DNA of 40,122 bases. Source: Aurantibacter sp034110465 (lineage in GTDB: Bacteria > Bacteroidota > Bacteroidia > Flavobacteriales > Flavobacteriaceae). The first letter of the stretch is position 1. Each line of letters opens with the position of its first letter. The stretch lies in assembly GCA_034110465.1 (NCBI GenBank), contig JAWUZD010000017.1, positions 1 through 40,122 of the forward strand, given 5' to 3'. Both the position numbers and the translations under genes were made by a program. The notes under the pieces are model-generated. The model was not told the DNA's origin and searched no databases. It saw only the letters and a program-made list of their open reading frames with translations. Shown piece by piece: positions 1-8,894 of this stretch.

Positions 1-211
1 CGTTTGATAAAGCATCTTTCCACAACTCTAAAGCAGTTTTTTCTTCGTCTTGATTTTTCTCCTCTACAATAGCAATCGCATCATAGAAAATCTTAAAAGC
101 AACTGATTTTTTACCATCCCACATCATCATGTTAACGAAACGAGTTACTAACTGGTCGTTAAACTTTGGATCCGGTAAAAGCGGTCTTTTTTTGGCTGCT
201 TTTTTTCTCAT
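1..211 (-). CDS. rpsG: 30S ribosomal protein S7 (partial, N-terminal 70 residues)
   Basis: This is the beginning of ribosomal protein S7, which binds the 3' domain of 16S rRNA and organises the head of the small subunit. Reading the minus strand from the ATG at 211 gives MRKKAAKKRPLLPDPKF, then a stretch containing LVTRFVNMMMWDGKKS, which is the conserved S7 N-terminus (basic tail followed by the first helix with 'GKKS'). The gene runs off the left edge of the window, so its C-terminal half is not visible. It lies 23 nt downstream of rpsL in the same direction, the usual str-operon order, and is presumably co-transcribed from the promoter upstream of rpsL. fusA would be expected next, outside the window. 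Confidence 0.95.
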   Translation of the reverse strand, partial: MRKKAAKKRPLLPDPKFNDQLVTRFVNMMMWDGKKSVAFKIFYDAIAIVEEKNQDEEKTALELWKDALSN

Positions 212-234
212 GTCTTCTCTTTAAAAGTTGTTAA

Positions 235-609
235 TTACTTCTTAGGGCGTTTTGCACCGTACTTAGATCTTCTTTGCGTTCTACCCTCAACACCTGCGGT
301 ATCTAAAGCTCCACGAACGATATGATATCTAACACCTGGCAAATCTTTTACCCTTCCACCTCTAACCAATACTATCGAGTGCTCTTGTAAATTGTGACCC
401 TCACCTGGGATGTACGCGTTTACTTCCTGACCATTTGTCAACCTTACTCTCGCAACTTTACGCATTGCAGAATTTGGTTTTTTTGGCGTAGTAGTATACA
501 CACGTGTACACACCCCTCTTCTTTGAGGACACGAATCCAAAGCAGCCGATTTACTCTTCTTGGTTATTTTGGCTCTTCCTTTTCGTACTAATTGTGAAAT
601 TGTTGGCAT
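235..609 (-). CDS. rpsL: 30S ribosomal protein S12
   Basis: S12 sits at the decoding centre of the 30S subunit and helps monitor codon-anticodon pairing. The 124-residue protein is full length for the family and has the signature TTTPKKPNSAMRKVARVRL near residues 39-57 and the loop GGRVKDLPGVRYH near 84-96. The residues whose mutation gives streptomycin resistance in other bacteria are wild type: K43, K88 and the neighbouring P91 (numbering with Met1). It is first in the str operon, followed by rpsG after 23 nt. The gene is divergent from the outer-membrane protein gene at 779, with 169 nt between them holding its promoter. Nothing about the protein is unusual. Confidence 0.98.
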   Translation of the reverse strand: MPTISQLVRKGRAKITKKSKSAALDSCPQRRGVCTRVYTTTPKKPNSAMRKVARVRLTNGQEVNAYIPGEGHNLQEHSIVLVRGGRVKDLPGVRYHIVRGALDTAGVEGRTQRRSKYGAKRPKK

Positions 610-634
610 ATTAATAAATATAATTTAACTTATT

Positions 635-648
635 CCTCTTCTTAGAGG
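635..648 (-). promoter_or_regulatory. Inverted repeat at the presumed 5' end of the str mRNA
   Basis: A 5-bp perfect inverted repeat with a 4-nt loop (CCTCT, AAGA, AGAGG on the minus strand) starts about 4 nt after the -7 box. If transcription starts where that box predicts, this hairpin is at the extreme 5' end of the rpsL-rpsG message. It could stabilise the mRNA or bind a ribosomal protein for autoregulation; neither role can be shown from sequence. Confidence 0.3.
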
Positions 649-652
649 ACTG

Positions 653-660
653 CAAATGTA
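653..660 (-). promoter_or_regulatory. -7 promoter box of the str operon (TACATTTG)
   Basis: On the minus strand the sequence TACATTTG matches the Bacteroidota sigma-A -7 consensus TAnnTTTG exactly. It lies 43 nt before the rpsL ATG. A TTG that could act as the -33 element is found only 26 nt upstream of it (687-689), longer than the usual spacing of about 19-21, so the -33 assignment is doubtful. Confidence 0.55.
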
Positions 661-778
661 GTAATTTATTTTTAATTATAACTCCCCAAACCATTAATTT
701 TAAATAGTAACATAATATTTAAACACATATCAATACTAAATATGACTATTTTGCGTTAATTTACACTAAAAAATAAAA

Positions 779-2446
779 GTGATTAAATCAGTACTACTTT
801 TTGCCTTACTAACACTAACTTCTACATTATGTATGAGCCAAGAGGAACGTATTGAAATAAAACCATTTAAAACTGCAAACCAGAATAAAGCAGACTCGAT
901 AAGCCTATCCTTAAATCAAAAAAAAGAAACAACATTTAACGAATTAAAAAAAGAAGTTATTCGTCAAGGATATTTTGATTTTGTAATAAAAAAATTAGAC
1001 ACATCGACTTTTAACAAAAAATATATTGTAAAACTAAATAACCACCAGAAGAACATCTCACTCAAAATAAAATCAGAAGACCTTATATATATACCAAAAG
1101 AAATTAAGATTTACAATGGTAATGAAATAAAAATAGAAATTACAAAAACCGAAGCACTTCTAAAAAAAATAAGTGAAGGTGTTAAAAAAAATGGAAATGT
1201 TTTTTTTGAAGTGCAAATAAAAAACATAAAAAAATCAAACGAAACACTAGAAGGAAAACTTTCAATAACATTTAAAGAAAGAAAGAAAAGAACAATAGAC
1301 AAAATTATTGTGAAAGGTTACGAGAAATTTCCAAAGAAATTCATAAACAAACATCTTAAAATTAAGATAAACCAAACAGTCGATTTAATTCATCTAAAAA
1401 AAAGAGCCTCAAAATTAAAAACATTAGATTTTGCAAAACAAAAAAAATCTCCAGAACTACTTTTTAAAAAAGACAGCACAATCTTATATATGTATGTACA
1501 AAAAAAGAAAAGAAACAGTTTTGATGGAGTCATAGGTTTTAACACTAATGAAGTAGATGGCAAACTAGACTTTACAGGGTACTTAAACCTAAACTTATTA
1601 AATAATTTTAATACTGGTGAAAAAATAACACTAAGCTATAGGAGTGACGAAAACAAACAACGCTTAATAAACCTAAAATTAGATAATCCATATTTATTTA
1701 AAACACCTTTTAATTCATCAACAAAACTAAATATTTTCTCAAAAGACAGCACTTTCACGACAACATATTTAGCACAAGAGTTTTCTAGAAATATTGGAGA
1801 CAGGAACAAAATAGGAATTGGAATAGAAAACACAAACTCTAATGTCACAACAAACAACACAACAAACAACGACTTACTAAACTACAAAACTAATAGTGCT
1901 TTTGTTGTTTATGAATTCTATAACAATGAAGCATTAATAAATAATAAGGAGAAATTTCACATACTCTTAAAGAATAGTTTCGGTACAAGAAAAACTATTA
2001 AAAGCACTATTAATCAGTTAAATTTAGAAATTACATCATCCAAACTTATAAAATTAAATCAAAAAAATTATTTCTACCTTAAAACAACTAACAGAAAACT
2101 TTTTAGTGAAAATTTAATAAAAAACGAATTACATCGTTTTGGTGGTGTAAATACCATAAGAGGTTTTGATGAAAACAGCATAGAAGCAGATAGCTATTAT
2201 ACACTAAATATAGAATACATATATACATTAAACAATTTATTGAGTATAAATACCATAACAGACTTTGCTTATTTTGAAAACCTAAACTTGACACAGAAGG
2301 AAAAACTACTTAGTGTAGGACTAGGAATAGCCGCTACAACAAAAAGCGGACTGTTAAACCTAATAATAGCTACTGGCAAAACAGAAAATGACAGATTTAA
2401 ATATTCGAACACAAAAATACACATCAGTTTAAAGACGTATTTCTAA
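779..2446 (+). CDS. Omp85/BamA-TamA-like outer-membrane beta-barrel protein
   Basis: This 555-residue protein looks like a small member of the Omp85 superfamily, which insert or translocate proteins at the outer membrane. It starts with a signal peptide (about residues 1-20, ending CMSQ), then a lysine-rich periplasmic region. A POTRA-like segment is recognisable around residue 180 (VKGYEKFPKKFINKHLKI). A beta-barrel follows, containing the loop-6 motif GGVNTIRGFDENS with R461-G462-F463; the (V/I)RG(F/Y) motif is the hallmark of the family. It ends in Phe, as outer-membrane barrels do. The start is a GTG at 779: the next in-frame ATG, at residue 19, would remove the signal peptide. At 555 residues it is shorter than classical BamA and is not the main assembly factor. 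What it inserts, if anything, is unknown. It stands alone, divergent from the str operon. Confidence 0.75.
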   Translation: MIKSVLLFALLTLTSTLCMSQEERIEIKPFKTANQNKADSISLSLNQKKETTFNELKKEVIRQGYFDFVIKKLDTSTFNKKYIVKLNNHQKNISLKIKSEDLIYIPKEIKIYNGNEIKIEITKTEALLKKISEGVKKNGNVFFEVQIKNIKKSNETLEGKLSITFKERKKRTIDKIIVKGYEKFPKKFINKHLKIKINQTVDLIHLKKRASKLKTLDFAKQKKSPELLFKKDSTILYMYVQKKKRNSFDGVIGFNTNEVDGKLDFTGYLNLNLLNNFNTGEKITLSYRSDENKQRLINLKLDNPYLFKTPFNSSTKLNIFSKDSTFTTTYLAQEFSRNIGDRNKIGIGIENTNSNVTTNNTTNNDLLNYKTNSAFVVYEFYNNEALINNKEKFHILLKNSFGTRKTIKSTINQLNLEITSSKLIKLNQKNYFYLKTTNRKLFSENLIKNELHRFGGVNTIRGFDENSIEADSYYTLNIEYIYTLNNLLSINTITDFAYFENLNLTQKEKLLSVGLGIAATTKSGLLNLIIATGKTENDRFKYSNTKIHISLKTYF

Positions 2447-2506
2447 GCACAAACACTTAAAAACACTTGATTGTAAAAAATAAAAAGAAAATTTAACCAA
2501 TATTAA

Positions 2507-2537
2507 TTGTTTAATTAACTTTTTATTATGATTTTTG
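2507..2537 (+). promoter_or_regulatory. Promoter of the SusC/SusD operon
   Basis: A TTG (2507-2509) is followed after 20 nt by GATTTTTG (2530-2537), a one-mismatch version of the Bacteroidota -7 box TAnnTTTG. Both elements and their spacing fit. The predicted leader before the ATG at 2566 is about 20-25 nt and A-rich. No anti-sigma/ECF or hybrid two-component regulator gene lies nearby. Confidence 0.5.
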
Positions 2538-2565
2538 ACGTAGACTAATTCAAATAAAAAATAAA

Positions 2566-5500
2566 ATGAAAACAAAGTTTAGTGGAATTTTAACGCTGTT
2601 TCTAGCGTTTGTTGTGCAACTAACGTTCGCACAAGAGAAAACAATTTCAGGAGTTGTTTCCGACGAAAACAGTTTGCCGTTACCAACAGCAACAGTTTTA
2701 GTTAAAGGAACTGCAAATGGAACATCAACAGATTTTGATGGTAATTATTCAATTACGGCAAATACTGGTGATGTATTGGTATTTAGCTATGTTGGTTATG
2801 CTGATCAAGAAGTTGCTGTTGGAACTTCTAATACTGTAAGTGTATCATTACAATTAGACTCTCAACTAGATGAGGTTGTTGTAACTGCATTTGGTATTAA
2901 AAGAAAGAAAGACGAAGTAACTACAGCTTATCAAGAAGTAGGTACAGAAGACTTAGTTAAAGCAAACAACCCAAACATTGTGAATAGTTTATCTGGAAAA
3001 GTTTCTGGATTACAGATTACACAAACTAGTAATGGAGTTGATGGCGATAACAGAATTGTATTAAGAGGAAATCGTTCAATTTCTGGGAGTAATGAAGCTC
3101 TTATTGTAATTGATGGTGTAGCTTACGGTACAAGTACTACAATTTTAAACTCATTAGATCCAAATGTGATTGAAAACGTAAATGTAATTAAAGGAGCTGC
3201 AGGTTCTGCATTATATGGTTCTCAAGGTTCAAACGGAGCAATTATTGTAACAACTAAAAAAGGATCTGGAGACGGGTCAAAAGCTAGTGTAAAATTCAAT
3301 AGCTCACTTGATTTAGAAGTAGTAGATTATGTACCAGAAAGACAAACAAGATATGGTCAAGGTTGGGACTTAGGTAACGGTTTTGAAAACATAGTTTATG
3401 AAAATGGTGGTTGGGGTCCAGAATTTGATGGGCAAATGGTACCAGTTGGTTTACCACAATCTGACGGAACTTTTATTATGGCACCATACTCTTCAAGAGG
3501 TAGTGACCACATTAAAGAATTCTTTAATACGGGTATAACTAGACAGAACTCAGTTTCAATTTCAGCCGGAGATAGTGATGGTTATATTAATTTCAGTGCT
3601 AGAAATGTTGATACAGAATTTGTTATAAAAAATGATACTAGAAAAAGAAATACATTTACTGTAGGAGCAGGTAAATCTTTAGGTAAATGGACTTTAGGTT
3701 CTAATGTGATTTACACAAACACAACTGCTGATAGACATAACGGAGATCTTTACACACAATTATTACAGACTCCAGGAAATGTTCCAATAACTGCTTTTGA
3801 AAACTCTGGAAATGAAGGTCACTGGAATGCTTATTTCACGAACCCTTACTGGAATAGAGATAATCAAAGAGCTGTTAGTGAAAGTAATAATATAGCAATG
3901 AATTTTGATCTAGGTTTTAAATTTAATGATCATATATCTGCAAAAATTGTTACGAGTGCAAGAATAAACGAAGGAAATGGTTTATCATATCAAAACGGTT
4001 ATTCTGAACCAGATGAAATTGTAAACAATACTGGTGCTGATAGATCTTTAGTATCTAACTTTCAGTTCAACAATTCAAGATCAAGTCAGTATTACACTGA
4101 TTTATTCTTAAATTTTGACTATATGTTATCTGATGTTATTTCATTTAACGCACTTGTTGGAGCGAACAATCAATATAATAAAAGTAGTTTCACAAGTGTT
4201 GGTGGAGAAGATTTAACAATACCTGGTATTTTTAATTCTTCTAACTTAAATAATGGTTTTTCTGATGCTTTAACTGATGATGATAGAAGATCAAATTCTA
4301 GAATTGGTGTTTTTGCAAACGTAGACTTAGGTTATAAGGATTTCTTATATTTAACCATAACGGGTAGAAATGACTGGTCTTCAACTTTAGATCCTTCAAA
4401 TAATAGTTTCTTTTACCCAAGTGTAAGTAGTTCTTTTATAGCAACTAAAGCTTTTCCTAGCTTAAAATCTAATACTTTAAATGCTCTTAAATTTACTGCA
4501 GCTTATGTGAAAGTTGGTAATGATGGAGGTATTGGTGCATATCAGATTACACCATTAGTAAATCAAGCAGCAGGTTTTCCTTTAGGAGGTCAAAACTCTT
4601 TTGTTGCAGATCAAACAATAACAGATCCTTTATTAACACCTGAATTTACAACTTCTTATGAATTTGGTATGAACTTAGGTATGTTTAAAGATCGTGTTAC
4701 TTTAGATGGTAGTTTCCAATCTTTTAACACAACAGATCAAATTACAAATGTTGGAGCATCTGCTGCATCAGGATTATCTAGAGCAACAATTAATGTAGGT
4801 GAAACTAAAGGTATTGCATACGAAATTGATTTAGGTATAAAAGTAATTAAAACTGATAACATAAACTTTGATGTAAACTTAGGATACTATACTTCTGAAA
4901 ATGAAGTTGTAAAAGTATCTGATCAAGCTACTGAAGTTTCATTAGGTGGATTTACAGGTTTTGCAGAAGTATTTGCAATTGAAGGGGAAAATTTCCCAGT
5001 AATTCAAACTAATTACTATGAAAGAGATGATTTAGGAAGAGTTATTGTTAGTCCAACAGGTCTTCCAGTAGAAGCTTCAGGTTTAAAAATTGCAGGTAGA
5101 ACTACACCTAAACATATTCTTAACTTGAATACTAAATTCAGATATAAAAACTGGACTTTACAAGCAACTATGGATTATAGAACGGGTCATGTTTTCTACT
5201 CTGATACTAAATCTAACTTAACATGGTCAGGTCATGCTGTTGAAACTGCTCAAGGTGGACGTGGTGCATTTATATTACCTAACTCAGCTATAGAAGACCC
5301 AAGTAACCCAGGTACTTACATTGCAAACACAAGTACTCCATCTGGTGGAACTACGGCTGGTTCTTATATTAACTGGTTTAATAATTACAGAAATGTTGGT
5401 GAAAACCATATTTTAGATGCAACAGCTTTTAAAGTACGTGAATTATCTATAAGATACGATTTCAGTGATGAATTACTAAAAAACTCATTCATAAAAGGTT

Positions 5501-5673
5501 TAAGTCTTAGTGCTACTGCAAGAAATCCTTTCACTATTTTACCAGCTGAAAACAGAGGTTATAATGATCCTGAAGCTGGATTTACAAGTGGGAATGCTGC
5601 AGGTATTACTACTCAAGGTGGTAACTACCCTGCTACTAAAACTTTTGGTTTAGGTTTAAATTTAACATTCTAA
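2566..5673 (+). CDS. SusC/RagA-family TonB-dependent outer-membrane receptor
   Basis: This 1035-residue protein is a SusC-type active transporter that imports a bound nutrient across the outer membrane using TonB energy. Order of parts: signal peptide (1-22, ending LTFAQ); carboxypeptidase-regulatory-like domain (about 24-98, with the hallmark GTSTDFDGNYSI); TonB-box region LDEVVVTAFG (about 101-110); plug domain (about 104-235, including LSGKVSGLQI, RIVLRGNRSI and SALYGSQGSNGAIIVTT); and a 22-strand-type barrel ending in LTF. Length is typical for the SusC family. It is first in an operon with the SusD-like gene 18 nt downstream. The substrate cannot be told: no carbohydrate-active enzyme is encoded alongside, so peptide, glycan or another ligand remain possible. 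The plug (nt 2875-3255) is strikingly similar to a segment inside the alpha-2-macroglobulin-like gene at 21253. Confidence 0.95.
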   Translation: MKTKFSGILTLFLAFVVQLTFAQEKTISGVVSDENSLPLPTATVLVKGTANGTSTDFDGNYSITANTGDVLVFSYVGYADQEVAVGTSNTVSVSLQLDSQLDEVVVTAFGIKRKKDEVTTAYQEVGTEDLVKANNPNIVNSLSGKVSGLQITQTSNGVDGDNRIVLRGNRSISGSNEALIVIDGVAYGTSTTILNSLDPNVIENVNVIKGAAGSALYGSQGSNGAIIVTTKKGSGDGSKASVKFNSSLDLEVVDYVPERQTRYGQGWDLGNGFENIVYENGGWGPEFDGQMVPVGLPQSDGTFIMAPYSSRGSDHIKEFFNTGITRQNSVSISAGDSDGYINFSARNVDTEFVIKNDTRKRNTFTVGAGKSLGKWTLGSNVIYTNTTADRHNGDLYTQLLQTPGNVPITAFENSGNEGHWNAYFTNPYWNRDNQRAVSESNNIAMNFDLGFKFNDHISAKIVTSARINEGNGLSYQNGYSEPDEIVNNTGADRSLVSNFQFNNSRSSQYYTDLFLNFDYMLSDVISFNALVGANNQYNKSSFTSVGGEDLTIPGIFNSSNLNNGFSDALTDDDRRSNSRIGVFANVDLGYKDFLYLTITGRNDWSSTLDPSNNSFFYPSVSSSFIATKAFPSLKSNTLNALKFTAAYVKVGNDGGIGAYQITPLVNQAAGFPLGGQNSFVADQTITDPLLTPEFTTSYEFGMNLGMFKDRVTLDGSFQSFNTTDQITNVGASAASGLSRATINVGETKGIAYEIDLGIKVIKTDNINFDVNLGYYTSENEVVKVSDQATEVSLGGFTGFAEVFAIEGENFPVIQTNYYERDDLGRVIVSPTGLPVEASGLKIAGRTTPKHILNLNTKFRYKNWTLQATMDYRTGHVFYSDTKSNLTWSGHAVETAQGGRGAFILPNSAIEDPSNPGTYIANTSTPSGGTTAGSYINWFNNYRNVGENHILDATAFKVRELSIRYDFSDELLKNSFIKGLSLSATARNPFTILPAENRGYNDPEAGFTSGNAAGITTQGGNYPATKTFGLGLNLTF

Positions 5674-5691
5674 AACAAATAAAATATAATT

Positions 5692-7212
5692 ATGAAAAAA
5701 TATATAAGCAAAATATTAGTAGCTGCTGTAATTGGTTTAAGTTTTTCTTCTTGTGAAGATGCACTTAACATCAACCAAACAGAAGTAGATGCTACTAGCG
5801 AAAACATTACACCTGACTTACTTTTAGCTGGTGCAATTGTTACACCAAGACCAACGTTTGAAGTTACAATAAATGAACTTGGAAACATAATGATGAATCA
5901 CTGGGCTGGTGATGTAAATAATGTGACAGGTGGTTTTCAAGATGAATTCCGTTTGAACATTACTCAAAATTTTTACACAGGAGCTTTTAATGGTTTATTT
6001 AGAAACTCAGGTACTTACCAAGTTATTATTTCTTCGGATAAACCAGGCTATAATAACCATAAAGCAATTGCTAGAATCTTAAAATCATATTACTTACAAT
6101 ATGCTGTAGATTTATATGGAGATGTACCTTACTCTCAAGCATTGCAATTTGGAGATTTCTTAACACCAGCATATGATGATCAAAAGGACATCTATATGAG
6201 CTTGATTACTGACATAAATACAGCTTTAGAGACTATGGCAACATCTACAGATGTTGTCGGTGCTGAAGATGTTATTTTTAATGGAGATATGTCAATGTGG
6301 ACTCAACTTGCTAACACTTTAAAATTAAAGATGTTATTAAGAGTTAAAGACTTTGCAGATAGTAATGTTGATGCTGACTTTACAACTTTCTTTAATACAG
6401 AAGTTACAAATTTAGATCAAAACTTCTTAAGTTCAGATGCTATTATAGACCCTGTTTATGAGAATGCTGCAGGTAAACAAAATCCATTTTTTGCAAATTA
6501 TGGACAAAACGCAGCTGGAGATGATACATTCGATAATGATTTTATTGTTCCTTCTGATTACTCAGCGGAATTCCTAAAAGGTAACACTACTGAAGATGGA
6601 ACCACTACAGGTATTTTTGATGCTAGATTATTAAGAATGTATGAGCCAGTAACTCAAGGACCAGATGCAGGATTTGTAACTGGAGTTCAACAAGGTGCAG
6701 ATAATACAACTGCTCCTGTAGAATTATCTGAATTAGGACCAGGGGTTTTATTAGGTTCTGAACAAGTTAGTTACTTAATGACCGCTGCAGAAGCATTATT
6801 TATACAATCTGAAGCTGCTTTTTTAGGTGTAATTACCGGAGATGCTCAAATGTTATTTGAAGATGGTATTAGAGCTTCTTTTAATAACTTAGGGATAGCA
6901 GGAAGTGCTGATGCATATATTACAGCATCAACAAGTACGAACCTTTTAGGTTGGACTGGATCTGCTGATAAGATTGAAGCTATTATGACACAAAAATGGA
7001 TTGCTTTAAGTCCTTACAATGCTATAGAGAGCTGGATTGAATATACAAGAACTGGATTTCCAGATGTACCAGTTTCAATAATAGCAGAATCTCCAACGAG
7101 ACCAAACAGATTATTATATCCTTCTTCTGAGTATTCAACAAATTCAGCAAATGTACCAAATCAAGTACAGTCTGATGCTTTTGGAACGAAGTTGTTCTGG
7201 GATGTTAACTAA
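5692..7212 (+). CDS. SusD-like surface lipoprotein, partner of the SusC receptor
   Basis: SusD-like proteins form the lid that captures substrate above their SusC partner. This 506-residue protein has a lipoprotein signal (LSFSSC, lipidated Cys21) followed by an acidic stretch. A TPR-rich alpha-helical fold is suggested by blocks such as KAIARILKSYYLQYAVDLYGDVPYS (residues about 124-148), which is characteristic of SusD-like group 2 proteins (nutrient-binding outer-membrane lipoprotein type). The C-terminal part, with KIEAIMTQKWIALSPYN and ARL/RMYEP motifs, also fits. The start ATG is 18 nt after the SusC stop, so the two are co-transcribed. Its stop codon runs directly into a 14-A tract that precedes the next gene. 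The ligand is not predictable from sequence. Confidence 0.92.
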   Translation: MKKYISKILVAAVIGLSFSSCEDALNINQTEVDATSENITPDLLLAGAIVTPRPTFEVTINELGNIMMNHWAGDVNNVTGGFQDEFRLNITQNFYTGAFNGLFRNSGTYQVIISSDKPGYNNHKAIARILKSYYLQYAVDLYGDVPYSQALQFGDFLTPAYDDQKDIYMSLITDINTALETMATSTDVVGAEDVIFNGDMSMWTQLANTLKLKMLLRVKDFADSNVDADFTTFFNTEVTNLDQNFLSSDAIIDPVYENAAGKQNPFFANYGQNAAGDDTFDNDFIVPSDYSAEFLKGNTTEDGTTTGIFDARLLRMYEPVTQGPDAGFVTGVQQGADNTTAPVELSELGPGVLLGSEQVSYLMTAAEALFIQSEAAFLGVITGDAQMLFEDGIRASFNNLGIAGSADAYITASTSTNLLGWTGSADKIEAIMTQKWIALSPYNAIESWIEYTRTGFPDVPVSIIAESPTRPNRLLYPSSEYSTNSANVPNQVQSDAFGTKLFWDVN

Positions 7213-7224
7213 AAAAAAAAAAAA
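7211..7224 (+). repeat. Homopolymer A14 tract between the SusD-like gene and the next lipoprotein gene
   Basis: Fourteen consecutive A residues begin in the SusD-like stop codon and end 1 nt before the ATG at 7226. The tract takes the place of a ribosome binding site; A-rich upstream sequence favours translation initiation in Bacteroidota. Tracts of this length are prone to slippage, so length could vary between cells or be an assembly uncertainty. A change in length here would alter spacing but not the reading frame of either gene. Confidence 0.8.
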
Positions 7225-7225
7225 C

Positions 7226-8038
7226 ATGAAAAATTTAAGTAAATTATTATTGTTAGCTATACTGCCACTTTTAAGTGTATCATGTGTAGTAGATGACGAA
7301 GCAGAAACTGGTTTTGAAGCTAGTGCATACATTGTCGGATTTGAAAAATCTAGTACATTAGAAAGTTATTTCTCAGATATTGGAGCAGTTAATGTTGATG
7401 TAGCTGTGAATCTTTTAGGAGGTAACTCTGGTTTAGAATTACCAAATGATGTTACTGTTTCTTATACAGTTGATCCAGCTTCTACAGCAATTGAAGGAAA
7501 TGAATTTTCTTTAGTTGGAAGCTCATTTACAATGCAAGAAGGTTATAGATTTGGTACACTACCTTTACAAATTAATACTGGAGGATTAGATCCTGATACT
7601 CCAACTGAATTAATTTTAAGGTTAACTACAACAGATTCAAATAACACTGTTGTATCTTCTGCAAATAACACATTCTCAATTACATTTGTTGGATGCCAAT
7701 CAGATCATGCTGGCTCTTATACAAGTCCTGCAATTAGTTCAGGTACTGCACCTAATACTGTAATTACAGAATTAGCACCTAATACTTACAGAATCGAATC
7801 TATGCCATACTTAGCATTTGGTGGAGCAGGTGGAGCACCAGCATCTATGGATTTCACAAATGTTTGTGGAGAAGTAAAGGCTACTGGATGGGTTGCAGCT
7901 ACTTTTATTGATGCACCTGCAGTTGTTGATGAGGTAACTGGAGCTATTACTTTTGAGTATTTAAAAATTTATAATGGAGATGATGTAGCGTCAGGTATTT
8001 GGTTTGACTTACCAGCTGCAACATATACACCTAACTAA
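7226..8038 (+). CDS. Accessory surface lipoprotein of the SusCD operon (unknown family)
   Basis: A 270-residue lipoprotein starting at the ATG at 7226 (MKNLSKLLLL). A longer frame begins upstream but overlaps the end of the SusD-like gene and would bury the signal peptide. The lipobox LLSVSC gives lipidated Cys20, followed by VVDDE, an acidic run like the surface-export signal of flavobacterial lipoproteins. Residues about 35-160 resemble the Ig-like N-terminal domain often seen in lipoproteins encoded after SusD genes (EGNEFSLVGSSFTMQEG...GTLPLQIN). A second part starts at GCQSDHAGSYTS and contains a further Cys (FTNVCGEV), possibly a disulfide. It sits third in the operon, the place of SusE/SusF, so an auxiliary ligand-binding role is likely but inferred only from position. 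No enzymatic motif was seen. Confidence 0.75.
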   Translation: MKNLSKLLLLAILPLLSVSCVVDDEAETGFEASAYIVGFEKSSTLESYFSDIGAVNVDVAVNLLGGNSGLELPNDVTVSYTVDPASTAIEGNEFSLVGSSFTMQEGYRFGTLPLQINTGGLDPDTPTELILRLTTTDSNNTVVSSANNTFSITFVGCQSDHAGSYTSPAISSGTAPNTVITELAPNTYRIESMPYLAFGGAGGAPASMDFTNVCGEVKATGWVAATFIDAPAVVDEVTGAITFEYLKIYNGDDVASGIWFDLPAATYTPN

Positions 8039-8052
8039 TTAAACTTATTATT

Positions 8053-8871
8053 ATGAAAATAAATAAAATAAAAATAGGAGCTTTTCTATTATTAGGTTCA
8101 ATCCTAATAAATAGTTGTTCTGAAGATGATGTAGCTGGTATGGACAATAGATCTGATAAGCCTACTGCAACAACTAGTGTTACTAGTTTGTCTTTAACAG
8201 AAGGAGAATCTGCTACAATTCCGTTTACAATTGATCAGCCAATAAACAAAGTTGCTCAATTTAAAATAGAAGTAGTAAATTCAACACGATCTACAGATGA
8301 TTTAACTGCTGGGGATCAAGAAACTGATGCTGATACTGGAGTACCAGGTGAAGGTTTTGAAATTACAGTTCCTGCATTTGCTACTAGTTTTGATATACCA
8401 GTACAAGCATTATTTGATTTTGATAAAACAGAAGGTACAGAAGAAGTTATTTTAAAAATATCTGCTGCTGGTGTTAGAACTATATTAACACCTCAAGATT
8501 ATTTAGTAACAGTTTCTATAGCTGATTTAAGCTTTTGTACTTGGACCCTATCTATGACTGATGATTACGGTGATGGATGGAGCGGAGGTTATATTTCTCT
8601 TGATAACGGAGGAGCAATAACTGAATATGCAAATGAAGATCTTGATGGTGTTTACGGATACATAGTGGAAACTCAAGAATTAGAAATTGCTATTTATGAA
8701 GGGTTTGACTTCGAATTTTATTATCACGCTGGTGATGGTGCTGGAGGACCTCCAGGTTGGGATGTTGAAAATAGCTATGTTTTAACTGCTCCAGATGGTA
8801 CAGTTTATGCTGATGGACCAATTCCTGCTGATGGAACAATTATAATGGGTACAGGTGTAGCTTGTATGTAA
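8053..8871 (+). CDS. Surface lipoprotein with a Cys-bounded 'YGDGW' domain
   Basis: The last gene of the SusCD operon encodes a 272-residue lipoprotein. The lipobox ILINSC gives lipidated Cys22, followed directly by SEDD, which fits the flavobacterial surface-export signal (Ser plus three acidic residues). Residues about 35-155 look like a beta-sandwich of Calx-beta type (TSLSLTEGESATIPFTID...). From C162 to C271 lies a compact domain with DDYGDGWSGGYISLDNGG. The YGDGW(N/S)G motif is recurrent in secreted adhesive or ligand-binding proteins, but I know of no proven function for it. The two cysteines at the domain ends could form a disulfide. It begins 15 nt after the preceding stop and is followed by a strong terminator. 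A role in binding the operon's substrate at the cell surface is inferred from context. Confidence 0.75.
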   Translation: MKINKIKIGAFLLLGSILINSCSEDDVAGMDNRSDKPTATTSVTSLSLTEGESATIPFTIDQPINKVAQFKIEVVNSTRSTDDLTAGDQETDADTGVPGEGFEITVPAFATSFDIPVQALFDFDKTEGTEEVILKISAAGVRTILTPQDYLVTVSIADLSFCTWTLSMTDDYGDGWSGGYISLDNGGAITEYANEDLDGVYGYIVETQELEIAIYEGFDFEFYYHAGDGAGGPPGWDVENSYVLTAPDGTVYADGPIPADGTIIMGTGVACM

Positions 8872-8894
8872 TATAAATAAATATTTTTTAGTTA

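Noticed and set aside
7151..7225. Longer start for the third gene of the SusCD operon
   Set aside because: It overlaps the SusD-like coding sequence and crosses the A14 tract; the ATG at 7226 gives a proper lipoprotein signal.
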